Of a DNA stretch of 7,931 nt, positions 1 through 5,919 are shown in pieces (the stretch's first letter is position 1; each line of letters starts with the position of its first letter). Source of the DNA: Candidatus Kuenenia stuttgartensis (GTDB taxonomy: Bacteria; Planctomycetota; Planctomycetia; Isosphaerales; Isosphaeraceae); NCBI GenBank assembly GCA_945872325.1, contig CAMBZY010000137.1:1-7931 (forward strand), read 5' to 3'. A model generated the notes under the pieces. The model made no database searches and had not been told where the DNA came from. It saw only the letters and a list, made by a program, of their open reading frames with translations. The translations under genes were made by a program, and so were the position numbers.

Positions 1-1062
1 GACAACAAATCGCCCGTTGGTGACCAGTGGAATTTTGATGCTGACAATCGTAAACCGCTTCCCAAGAAGCATACATCTCCAGATTATCCGAAATTCGAAC
101 CTGATGAAATGACATTAGATGTCTTGAAATTTGTCAACTCCGAATATCCCGACCATATTGGTACAACCAATGATTTCAATCTGCCAGTCACAAGAGAACA
201 GTCCTTATTTGCATTTAACGATTTCCTGGATCATCGGCTCAATGAGTTCGGTCCTTATGAAGATGCAATGAGTCAAGCCAGTGGAACTCTCTGGCATTCA
301 ATGATGTCGCCTGTGATGAATCTGGGGCTGATTGATGCTCTTGAAATGTGTAGTTCTGCAGAATCTCGCTATCGATCAGGTTTGGCACCGATCAATTCCG
401 TTGAAGGTTTTATTCGTCAGGTGATCGGCTGGCGGGAGTATATGCATTGGCAGTATTCCCGGACCACAACTTCATTAAGAACGGCAAACAAATGGGATCA
501 TAGTCGGCCACTACCTCAGTTCTGGTGGGATGGCCAAACGGATATGGCTTGTTTAAAAACAATTGTTTCGAGGTTGATCGACACAGGATACAATCATCAT
601 ATCGAAAGGCTGATGGTATTATGCAATTACGCCATGCTTGCTGGGATTAATCCAGAGGCTGTTGCGAACTGGTTTTTAACGATGTATGTGGACAGTCATG
701 ACTGGGTTGTTTTGACAAATGTTATCGGAATGGGGCTGAATGCCGATGGTGGTAAAATTGCTACAAAACCATATATTGCCTCAGGGGCTTACATCCATAA
801 AATGTCAGACTTCTGCGGTGGATGCAAATACAATCCAAAGCAGCGAACCGGGGCTGATGCCTGCCCTTTTAATACGCTTTACTGGAATTTTCTGATCCAA
901 AATGAAACCACACTCCGATCAAATCCGCGAATGGGGCCTAACGTACTGGGTCTGAGACATATTTCTGAGTCTGAATCAATTGTCATTCAAAAAGAAGCGG
1001 ATGAATATCTCAACAACCTCGATTTTTATGATGGCCCGGAATATCAGCCTGACGACGAATAA
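1..1062 (+). CDS. Iron-sulfur bacterial cryptochrome/photolyase, probable (6-4) photolyase, 5'-truncated
   Basis: This is the C-terminal 353 residues of a photolyase-related protein (COG3046, the FeS-BCP group typified by Agrobacterium PhrB). Such enzymes use light and FAD to repair (6-4) photoproducts in DNA. The frame is open from base 1, and the linker motif WNFDADNRK (codons 10-18) shows that roughly the first 165 residues, including the antenna domain, lie outside the window; the ATG at 109 is internal. Four Cys fit the 4Fe-4S ligands: codons 184, 272, 275 and 288. From memory of PhrB (C350, C438, C441, C454) the spacing is identical, with a constant offset of 166. The same offset puts W176 and W224 on the electron-transfer Trp342 and Trp390, H199/H200 on His365/His366, M244 on Met410, Y258 on Tyr424, and D13/D88 on the proposed Mg-binding aspartates. 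One position differs: F225 where PhrB has Tyr391. It converges with the lipid kinase, 30 bp away; I see no terminator between them. Confidence 0.93.
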   Translation, partial: DNKSPVGDQWNFDADNRKPLPKKHTSPDYPKFEPDEMTLDVLKFVNSEYPDHIGTTNDFNLPVTREQSLFAFNDFLDHRLNEFGPYEDAMSQASGTLWHSMMSPVMNLGLIDALEMCSSAESRYRSGLAPINSVEGFIRQVIGWREYMHWQYSRTTTSLRTANKWDHSRPLPQFWWDGQTDMACLKTIVSRLIDTGYNHHIERLMVLCNYAMLAGINPEAVANWFLTMYVDSHDWVVLTNVIGMGLNADGGKIATKPYIASGAYIHKMSDFCGGCKYNPKQRTGADACPFNTLYWNFLIQNETTLRSNPRMGPNVLGLRHISESESIVIQKEADEYLNNLDFYDGPEYQPDDE

Positions 1063-1092
1063 TTCGACCATGAACGGCAGTCCCAAAAATCA

Positions 1093-2055
1093 TCATTCTG
1101 GCTGAACCAGAACGGGACAAGCCTGTGGAATGCAATTTACAATCCATGGCTTGCCTGGATGAATCCAGCCAGCCGGATCGCCATCCATTTGAACGGGTAC
1201 AGGAGCATCCAAAGCCTCAACTTTGACTTCACGCATCTTGCTCATCGCTACACTTCCAAGCCTTGGATGCAGGCCTGCTGCTACCGTGGCCATGTAAATA
1301 CCGGCTTGAATGGAGCCTGTTCGAGCAAAACTGACATTGTCCAGATAGCCGTCGAATGCTGAGGCTTCTGGGACAAACTTTAATCCTATCGCATAGCAAT
1401 TCATGTTAAAAAGAATGGTGGTGGAACCAATATTTTCGTGCGAATTCCCATTTTCGTCAGTCCAAGTCAGGCGAACGGGTGGAAATTTGTAATTCCAGGC
1501 TTCATAAGCGAGCGGGCCGACATAAGCGAGTCGTGAAGTGGGTCGAGCAGAGCCTGTATGGGCAAGGCGTTGGGTGTGATGTCGGTTGACCACTGCAGCA
1601 TCGAACCCAAAACCAAGCATGAGCGCGAATCTTTTTTTGGTAGCCGGATCAGCTCCTGGTTCATAATACTCGCCGACATCCATCAACTTTGTCTGGGCGT
1701 TGATGATCCAATCCGCCAGCAATTCAGGGTCGGTTGGAGTACGATACGCTCTGGCGAATAGATTTTCCGTGCCTGAGGCCATATTGCAAAACGGTATCTG
1801 TGGAGACTCATTGAGTACGGCATTGACGGTCCCGTCTCCTCCAATAGTGACAATCAGTTTACGATCATAACCTAAACTCACAGCTTGTTTTATGATCTGA
1901 TAACGAGCGTCCTGAGTCAATGCGATTTCAACATCTATACCTCTGGTAACCAACGCCGATTCAAGTTTTTTAACCTTTTCCAAGCCACGGCCACGACCAG
2001 CAGCCGGATTCGCAACAATCCCGGCCCAAATTGTTCGGTTTTCCGAGTCGTGCAT
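1093..2055 (-). CDS. Diacylglycerol kinase family lipid kinase (YegS/BmrU-like)
   Basis: This 320-residue protein is the usual length for the bacterial soluble DAG-kinase/YegS/sphingosine-kinase-like family, which transfers phosphate from ATP to a lipid hydroxyl at the cytoplasmic membrane face. The N-terminal nucleotide-binding domain has NPAAGRGRG (residues 16-24), the signature GGDGT (72-76) and ASGTENLF (93-100), which is the family's usual second glycine motif. A GFGFDAAVV stretch opens the C-terminal beta-sandwich domain, which ends with VQMDGDP (about 288-294), matching the conserved DG(E/D) near the C-terminus. There is no signal peptide or TM segment. The ATG at 2055 is preceded by a weak purine-rich GGTGATGGAAA. 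A terminator separates it from the coiled-coil gene upstream, so it probably has its own promoter within 2056-2138, but I see no convincing -35/-10 pair. The actual lipid substrate cannot be told from sequence; YegS-like members vary. The family assignment is firm. Confidence 0.93.
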   Translation of the reverse strand: MHDSENRTIWAGIVANPAAGRGRGLEKVKKLESALVTRGIDVEIALTQDARYQIIKQAVSLGYDRKLIVTIGGDGTVNAVLNESPQIPFCNMASGTENLFARAYRTPTDPELLADWIINAQTKLMDVGEYYEPGADPATKKRFALMLGFGFDAAVVNRHHTQRLAHTGSARPTSRLAYVGPLAYEAWNYKFPPVRLTWTDENGNSHENIGSTTILFNMNCYAIGLKFVPEASAFDGYLDNVSFARTGSIQAGIYMATVAAGLHPRLGSVAMSKMREVKVEALDAPVPVQMDGDPAGWIHPGKPWIVNCIPQACPVLVQPE

Positions 2056-2083
2056 TTTCCATCACCTGCAAAGTCGATTTCGT

Positions 2084-2109
2084 TCAGGACCTGAGCTGAG
2101 TTGTCCTGA
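2084..2109. repeat. 7-bp inverted repeat upstream of the lipid kinase gene
   Basis: TCAGGAC (2084-2090) and GTCCTGA (2103-2109) form a perfect dyad with a 12-bp spacer, 29-54 bp upstream of the kinase start codon. The spacer carries further CTGAG units, so the motif recurs in direct orientation as well. It could be an operator or a leader hairpin in the kinase mRNA. Its function is unproven. Confidence 0.35.
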
Positions 2110-2138
2110 GCCTAAGATGGCCATGAACTAAAATAGCC

Positions 2139-2168
2139 AAAAAAATAACCCGGGAACAAGCCCGGGTT
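2139..2168 (-). terminator. Rho-independent terminator of the coiled-coil gene
   Basis: A perfect 8-bp stem, AACCCGGG (2147-2154) with CCCGGGTT (2161-2168), encloses a 6-nt loop. Read on the minus strand it is followed by ATTTTTTT (2146-2139). It lies 29 bp past the stop codon of the minus-strand gene ending at 2198 and uncouples that gene from the lipid kinase downstream. On the plus strand there is no T-run, so it acts in one direction. Confidence 0.9.
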
Positions 2169-2197
2169 GGTTGGATTGATTGTTTCGCGAACAAAAA

Positions 2198-2779
2198 TCA
2201 ACGACCAGTCACAAGTGGACTGCCGGGCGAAACATCCTGAATGACCTTCGATTTAGCAACATCACTGGCCAATGCACGATTTGCTACGCTCATCTGCTGG
2301 AACTTCTGGCGAAGCAAGGTGAGTTGGGCGAGCAAATCGGAGTTATTTTTCTTCTCTTTTTCGACTTCAGCAATCGTCGCAGCCAGCTTTTTCTGATCCG
2401 AAGCGACTTCTTTTTTCCGCGTGGCGATATTGTTTTCGGTATCTACGCGGCCAATCTCTAAAGTATCCAGCAAGCCTTCGAGACGCAGGAGACTTTCCTG
2501 AGTTTCCGCAAGTGCTTTGACCTGATCGTTGTATTCAAGTCTCAAAATCGTTCGATCGTTGTCGGTGACGAGGTGGGTGTCTTCCACATCGTTTTCAGCC
2601 TTACGCAACTCTTCTGTAGAGTTTTTGAGCTTTGTTCGTAAATCTTCCAAAGATTTATCGCCAGCGATCACAGCATTGCCGTAATTGGAATTCAGGCGTG
2701 CCACCATGGACATCAGCCCAAACCATACGATCGTCAGGAGGGTGACAAGCACCACCAACACTTTTCCACCGGTGCTCAT
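2198..2779 (-). CDS. Membrane-anchored coiled-coil protein of unknown function
   Basis: I do not recognise this 193-residue protein as a named family. Residues about 6-27 are a strong hydrophobic segment (VLVVLVTLLTIVWFGLMSM) after a short GGK n-region. There is no cleavage site or lipobox, so it is probably a signal anchor with the rest on the outer side of the membrane. Residues about 40-165 are charged and helical, rich in Glu, Lys, Leu and Gln with heptad-like Leu/Ile spacing (for example LEDLRTKL, SLLRLEGLLDTLEI and KKLAATIAEVEKEKK), which predicts a long coiled coil. A short Pro/Gly tail ends in VTGR. The ATG at 2779 has GGGAG upstream with an 11-nt gap. It is monocistronic: its own promoter lies at 2836-2864 and its terminator at 2139-2168. 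A structural or scaffold role is a guess from shape only. Confidence 0.85.
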   Translation of the reverse strand: MSTGGKVLVVLVTLLTIVWFGLMSMVARLNSNYGNAVIAGDKSLEDLRTKLKNSTEELRKAENDVEDTHLVTDNDRTILRLEYNDQVKALAETQESLLRLEGLLDTLEIGRVDTENNIATRKKEVASDQKKLAATIAEVEKEKKNNSDLLAQLTLLRQKFQQMSVANRALASDVAKSKVIQDVSPGSPLVTGR

Positions 2780-3152
2780 GGCCGTGATCGCTCCCTATCG
2801 AGTGAAGGGCACCAAAAATACGTTCTTCTCCTATCAATATAACTTGCCTTCCTAAAAGAAGCAAACTGGTGGCCAAGGCGAATTCCAAAATCTGGGAAAT
2901 CCAAGCATGTTAAAAGGCTTAGGCAAAACAGGCTGAATGCTACTCCTGTTTCGGATCGAAGTTCAAGCTAGAACCATTTCACACTAAACCTCTTATTTAC
3001 AATGACTAACAGCGTTTAAAAGTCAATCTCCCGTTACAACAGGCATAGAGACGAGAATACCGAGCTTGACGATTATCCGGATTTGTCCGAAATTAAGGCC
3101 ACGCTTCAAAATCGGATTTAGCACATGGCTTACCCGGAAAATCAATCGACTC
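2780..3152. other. Divergent intergenic region, coiled-coil gene / kdsA
   Basis: This 373-bp stretch lies between two divergent genes. It holds the candidate minus-strand promoter (2836-2864) and a perfect 7-bp inverted repeat, AAACAGG (2926-2932) / CCTGTTT (2945-2951), with a 12-bp spacer. An open plus-strand frame runs into kdsA from a TTG at 3066, but the translation there is unlike KdsA. I see no convincing plus-strand -35/-10 pair; TTTACA at 2996 and TTGACG at 3066 lack good partners. No RNA gene is recognisable. Confidence 0.6.
2836..2864 (-). promoter_or_regulatory. Candidate sigma-70-type promoter for the coiled-coil gene
   Basis: On the minus strand, TTGCTT (2864-2859) is followed after exactly 17 bp by TATATT (2841-2836). 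The -10 matches 5 of 6 consensus bases and the -35 only 3 of 6. Transcription would start near 2829, giving a leader of about 50 nt to the ATG at 2779. Confidence 0.45.
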
Positions 3153-4004
3153 ATGAGCAACGAAAATTCTTCTCCAGAGTCAATGCCGCCAAGAGTGGTC
3201 AAGGTTGGCTCTGTGAACGTTGGTTCTGGCCATGGGCTGGCTCTAATCGCAGGGCCTTGTGTGATGGAGCCGGGCGGAATGACCGAATTCCTGGCTCGTG
3301 AATTACTTGCGATCTGCCAGAGCCTTGGGGTTCCCCTGATCTTTAAAGCCTCGTTTGACAAAGCGAATCGGACCTCGAAATCGAGCTTCCGGGGGCCTGG
3401 TATCGAGGCAGGTCTGGACGTTTTCAGGTCAATCAAATCGGAGACAGGTCTGCCTGTAACCACCGATGTTCATGAGCCAGGCCAGGCGGATCAGATCGCT
3501 CAAGTGGTTGATTTACTTCAGGTTCCAGCATTTCTGGCACGTCAGACAGACCTTCTGGAAGCATGTGCAGCAACAGGCCGACCGATCAACGTCAAGAAAG
3601 GTCAGTTCATGGCCCCTTGGGATATGGCCCATGTGGTTGCAAAGATTGACTCAGCAGGTGGTTCAGGCGTGATGCTCACGGAACGTGGGACCACTTTTGG
3701 ATACGGTCGGCTGGTGAACGACATGCGTGCCATCCCTTGGATGAAGATGACTGGAGCCCCGGTCGTGTTTGACGCAACCCATTCTGTTCAGCTTCCAAGT
3801 GCTGGACAAGGCGTGACTTCAGGCGAGCGAGAGATGGTCCCATTTCTGGCCAGATCAGCCGTGGCAGCCGGTTGCGATGCCGTTTTTCTAGAGGTTCATC
3901 CAGAGCCTGACAAAGCCCTTTCTGATGGGCCTAATGCATTACATCTTAAAGATTTAGAAGGCCTGTTAAAGCAGCTTCTGGCGATTCGCGCCGCATTGGG
4001 CTAA
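3153..4004 (+). CDS. kdsA: 3-deoxy-8-phosphooctulonate synthase (Kdo-8-P synthase), metal-dependent class
   Basis: This enzyme condenses phosphoenolpyruvate with arabinose-5-phosphate to Kdo-8-phosphate in the cytoplasm, for the inner core of LPS. Signature stretches are KASFDKANR (residues 65-73), SFRGPG, TDVHEP, LQVPAFLARQTDLLEA, INVKKGQF and LEVHPEPDKALSDGPNAL. Cys36 in IAGPC stands where the E. coli-type enzyme has Asn. With His210, Glu247 and Asp258 it reproduces the spacing of the metal ligands I recall for Aquifex KdsA (C11, H185, E222, D233: gaps of 174, 37 and 11), so this is the metal-dependent class. The start is uncertain. The ATG at 3153 gives 283 residues with a short Ser/Asn-rich extension; the ATG at 3183 (273 residues) puts the Cys at 26, as in E. 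coli numbering. Neither has a good ribosome binding site. Translation from the TTG at 3066 would add 29 residues unlike the family. It is followed by its own terminator, and no other Kdo gene is in the window. Confidence 0.95.
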   Translation: MSNENSSPESMPPRVVKVGSVNVGSGHGLALIAGPCVMEPGGMTEFLARELLAICQSLGVPLIFKASFDKANRTSKSSFRGPGIEAGLDVFRSIKSETGLPVTTDVHEPGQADQIAQVVDLLQVPAFLARQTDLLEACAATGRPINVKKGQFMAPWDMAHVVAKIDSAGGSGVMLTERGTTFGYGRLVNDMRAIPWMKMTGAPVVFDATHSVQLPSAGQGVTSGEREMVPFLARSAVAAGCDAVFLEVHPEPDKALSDGPNALHLKDLEGLLKQLLAIRAALG

Positions 4005-4015
4005 ACCAGCTCGAT

Positions 4016-4321
4016 TTAGGCTGAGTCTCCTGAAGACTTAGCCTTTTTACGCTGAGCCGCCAGCTTGAAATGAGGTCCGTGAATCGCGGACTTGTGCACA
4101 GAAGGGTTCGGCTTTTCGCCTAGCAATCGTCTGGACCGAAGGGCGTAAAGCCAGCCCAGGCAAATTAGTACGTCTAAGAAGATGGGCATCCAAAGCGAAC
4201 CTGCGCTTTCAATGCCTTTTAAAATCATTTCAGGGCTTGACTTAGCGACTGACCAGACCAGCCAGGGCCATGTCAGCAAGACCGCCCAGACCAGCTTTTT
4301 CGACCAGGATATGGAACGCAT
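4016..4321 (-). CDS. Small two-TM membrane protein, unknown function
   Basis: This 101-residue protein has two hydrophobic segments: about 10-26 (LVWAVLLTWPWLVWSVA, Trp-rich) and about 43-62 (LWMPIFLDVLICLGWLYA). They are separated by a short loop and followed by a basic tail (LRSRR, then QRKKAK). By the positive-inside rule both termini would be cytoplasmic, a hairpin topology. I do not recognise a family. The ATG at 4321 has a very good Shine-Dalgarno, GGGGAG, 9 nt upstream, which supports the gene and its start. The site sits in a hairpin loop (4321-4351). The stop codon is 11 bp from the kdsA stop on the other strand, and the last eight codons lie over the kdsA terminator. No partner gene is apparent. 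Confidence 0.75.
   Translation of the reverse strand: MRSISWSKKLVWAVLLTWPWLVWSVAKSSPEMILKGIESAGSLWMPIFLDVLICLGWLYALRSRRLLGEKPNPSVHKSAIHGPHFKLAAQRKKAKSSGDSA
4019..4048 (+). terminator. Rho-independent terminator of kdsA, inside the convergent gene
   Basis: GGCTGAGTCT (4019-4028) pairs with AGACTTAGCC (4034-4043) through 10 bp including one G-U, around a 5-nt CCTGA loop, and is followed directly by TTTTT (4044-4048). It begins 15 bp after the kdsA stop. The same bases encode the last eight residues (AKSSGDSA) of the opposing small membrane protein. On the minus strand no T-run follows, so it serves kdsA only. Confidence 0.88.
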
Positions 4322-4351
4322 GACGACTTGCTCCCCACAAGATGGTCGTCA
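4321..4351 (-). promoter_or_regulatory. Hairpin displaying the ribosome binding site of the small membrane protein gene
   Basis: In the minus-strand transcript TGACGAC (4351-4345) pairs with GTCGTCA (4327-4321). After a 4-nt bulge, TTG pairs with CAA, leaving the loop TGGGGAG, which contains the Shine-Dalgarno. The stem ends at the A of the start codon. Such a structure could hold the site open or tune initiation. It is read directly from sequence, but the function is inferred. Confidence 0.5.
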
Positions 4352-4457
4352 AAATGATTAGTAGATGGATACTTATTGAATCGACAATTCTTTCGTGAAT
4401 CTTTGACTTAATGTCTGTATATAACAAATTTAACGATTGCAGCGCCGAATGATCGCC

Positions 4458-4838
4458 TTATGGCTCGAGTCCGCCGCTCCTGATCCGTTTGAACCATCGG
4501 CCCGGCTTGCGAGGCCAACTCTTCCGACCAAAATCGGCCATGACTGTCTCGAATTGTTGTTGTGTCATGCAGGTCAGAATCACTTGATCCTGCTCGATCA
4601 AAACCACCGGCATATCGCCATAAACAGTTATATAAGAAGCTGATCCATCTTGCTTCAGACCAAGCTTCCGGCATGATCGAAGCATGTCGGCCCAAGGCGG
4701 GTCGGAGGTTTGGGATTCTGAATCGACCTGAAAACGCTCTTGGAATCGTTGTCGTGCATGACGACTGACCTGATACCCTGAAAGGTTGTAAATCCCATGC
4801 CTGCCTGATAGCTCTGATTTCTTTCCATCAGATTCCAT
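4458..4838 (-). CDS. Small uncharacterised basic protein with an HAxxRFxER motif
   Basis: I do not recognise this 126-residue protein as a named family. After a polar N-terminus it has GYQVSRHARQRFQERFQVD (residues 21-39), an apparently helical segment (WADMLRSCRKLGL, 49-61), then strand-like stretches (SYITVYG, MPVVLIEQD, QVILTCMT, 67-91), a short helix (QQQFETVMADF) and a very basic tail (RKSWPRKPGRWFKRIR, 105-120). The order helix with HAxxR, then strands, recalls DUF4258-like or small RNase-toxin-like folds, but that is only a resemblance, and no antitoxin-like neighbour is visible. I chose the ATG at 4838 because GGAG lies 8 nt upstream. A GTG at 4883 would extend it by 15 residues but falls almost at the predicted transcription start. 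It is divergent from the DUF3050 gene. Confidence 0.72.
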   Translation of the reverse strand: MESDGKKSELSGRHGIYNLSGYQVSRHARQRFQERFQVDSESQTSDPPWADMLRSCRKLGLKQDGSASYITVYGDMPVVLIEQDQVILTCMTQQQFETVMADFGRKSWPRKPGRWFKRIRSGGLEP

Positions 4839-4884
4839 GGCACTTGCTCCATTTTTTACGAACCGATCATGTTGGACGCTCACC

Positions 4885-4891
4885 TATAATA
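4885..4891. promoter_or_regulatory. Overlapping divergent -10 elements
   Basis: TATAAT (4885-4890, plus strand) is a perfect -10 hexamer, about 55 bp upstream of the DUF3050 start. Its complement shifted by one base reads TATTAT (4891-4886) on the minus strand, 5 of 6 consensus bases and about 48 bp upstream of the small basic protein's ATG. Neither has a good -35 at 16-18 bp, so these would be weak or activator-dependent. The call rests on the hexamers alone. Confidence 0.35.
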
Positions 4892-4945
4892 AGGAAGTCG
4901 GTGATTCGGTTTCTATCCAGCAAGTTCGCCAGCCATATCTATAGA

Positions 4946-5719
4946 ATGACCATGAATATCGTAACTTTGCAAGAATCAACCGAAGCACTCCGCAAGCCAT
5001 TATTGAATCATGAAGTGTATGGCCAACTCGGTTTGCCAAACTCCATCCAGCGCTTCATGGAGCTTCACGTTTACGCAGTCTGGGACTTCATGAGTCTGCT
5101 GAAGGCACTTCAACAGCAACTCACTTGCGTAACCACGCCCTGGGTTCCCCCGGCGGATCCGATTGCGGCACGCATGATCAACCAAATTGTGGTGGGTGAA
5201 GAGTCTGACCTCGATACTGAAGGCCAACCCTCCAGCCACTTCGATCTCTACCTTCAAGCGATGGAGCAAGTCGGGGCTGATACTTCGAAGATCCTGATCT
5301 TAGTCGATAAACTAAGAACTGGCAATGACTTGGAAACAGCGATGAGCGAGGCTGAAGTTCCTGAGGCTGCTCGCGAATTCATGCGAGTGACTTTCCAGAT
5401 CATCGAGTCGGGCGATCTTCCAGCGATCGCATCAGCCTTTACGATTGGCCGGGAAAATTTGATCCCTGGGATATTCCGAGGCATCGTTGCCGGCTTGCTG
5501 GAGCGTGGGAATCTCGATACGGATCGATTTCTTTACTATCTGGATCGGCACATCGGGCTAGATGAAGATGAGCATGGCCCATTGGCCTTTAAAATTCTCG
5601 AGCGGCTTTGCGGCGATTCCAAAGCGAGTTGGGATCAGGCACAAAACGCGGCATTGATGACTCTGAAGGCACGAATCCATCTGTGGGACGCAATCAGCCT
5701 GAGCATCACCAAGCCTTGA
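4946..5719 (+). CDS. DUF3050 family protein, heme-oxygenase-like fold
   Basis: This protein of about 257 residues matches the DUF3050 family (PF11251) in length and conserved stretches: FMELHVYAVWDFMSLLK (residues 37-53), VPPADPIAARMINQIVVGEESD (67-88, with gaps typical of the family), SSHFDLYLQAMEQVGAD (96-112), AFTIGREN (164-171), YYLDRHIGLDEDEHGPLA (197-214) and ARIHLWDAI near the end. It is all-helical, with no signal peptide, so probably cytoplasmic. As I recall, the family belongs to the heme-oxygenase-like clan, which includes di-iron oxidases. Candidate metal ligands are H41, E85/E86, H98, E170, H202, D206 and H210. Its reaction is unknown. The start is the ATG at 4946 or 4952; neither has a clear ribosome binding site. 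Initiation at 4844 is possible in frame but would place the TATAAT at 4885 inside the gene and add residues unlike the family. I see no terminator after it. Confidence 0.88.
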   Translation: MTMNIVTLQESTEALRKPLLNHEVYGQLGLPNSIQRFMELHVYAVWDFMSLLKALQQQLTCVTTPWVPPADPIAARMINQIVVGEESDLDTEGQPSSHFDLYLQAMEQVGADTSKILILVDKLRTGNDLETAMSEAEVPEAAREFMRVTFQIIESGDLPAIASAFTIGRENLIPGIFRGIVAGLLERGNLDTDRFLYYLDRHIGLDEDEHGPLAFKILERLCGDSKASWDQAQNAALMTLKARIHLWDAISLSITKP

Positions 5720-5919
5720 TCCGACCTCTGGCAACTCCGAATTCCCGGCAACTTCGTCACAGATTTCGATCAGGAAATGACGCATGGGTCTCGCCGAATC
5801 GTCGTGAAGTTGTCAAAATAGACTACACAGAAATTCCAGCCACAGCAACTATTGCATCTCCACCTTCCAGTTGGCAGTGGCGTTCGGATCCCAGTTCCGT
5901 CAAATCGAGAAATTGCACC

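Noticed and set aside
2180..2461. 93-codon plus-strand frame opposite the coiled-coil gene
   Set aside because: It mirrors the coding sequence of the minus-strand gene, and its supposed domain content is just antisense of the heptad region.
3066..3094. TTGACG with a downstream A/T-rich hexamer as kdsA promoter
   Set aside because: At a 17-bp spacer the hexamer is GAAATT, a poor -10; there is nothing better at 16 or 18 bp.
3023..3463. 146-codon minus-strand frame opposite the kdsA 5' end
   Set aside because: It lies antisense to a strongly conserved enzyme gene, has a Pro/Arg/Ser-rich translation without any domain, and no good ribosome binding site.
4001..4019. CTAAA/TTTAG pairing around the kdsA and membrane protein stop codons as a bidirectional terminator
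   Set aside because: The stem is only 5 A/T-rich base pairs with no T-run; the 4019-4048 hairpin is far stronger.
4425..4457. Hairpin downstream of the small basic protein as its terminator
   Set aside because: The stem is only about 4 bp with mismatches, and the following sequence is merely A/T-rich, not a T-run.
4408..4695. 95-codon minus-strand frame overlapping the small basic protein in another frame
   Set aside because: The frame at 4458-4838 has a better ribosome binding site and a more protein-like composition with strand and helix segments.
4844..4945. Longer form of the DUF3050 protein starting at 4844
   Set aside because: It would run through a perfect TATAAT and overlap the leader of the divergent gene. 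DUF3050 similarity starts only after 4946.
5608..5919. In-frame 5' extension of the lipoprotein gene, overlapping the end of the DUF3050 gene
   Set aside because: It would add 104 residues before an obvious signal peptide and lipobox, overlaps a well-supported gene in another frame, and has no domain-like sequence. The GTG at 5920 fits better.
5720..5919. Near-repeat GGCAACTCCG / GGCAACTTCG and TTGTCA in the gap before the lipoprotein gene
   Set aside because: The repeat is short and imperfect, and TTGTCA has no -10 at proper spacing. I see no clear promoter or terminator in this gap.
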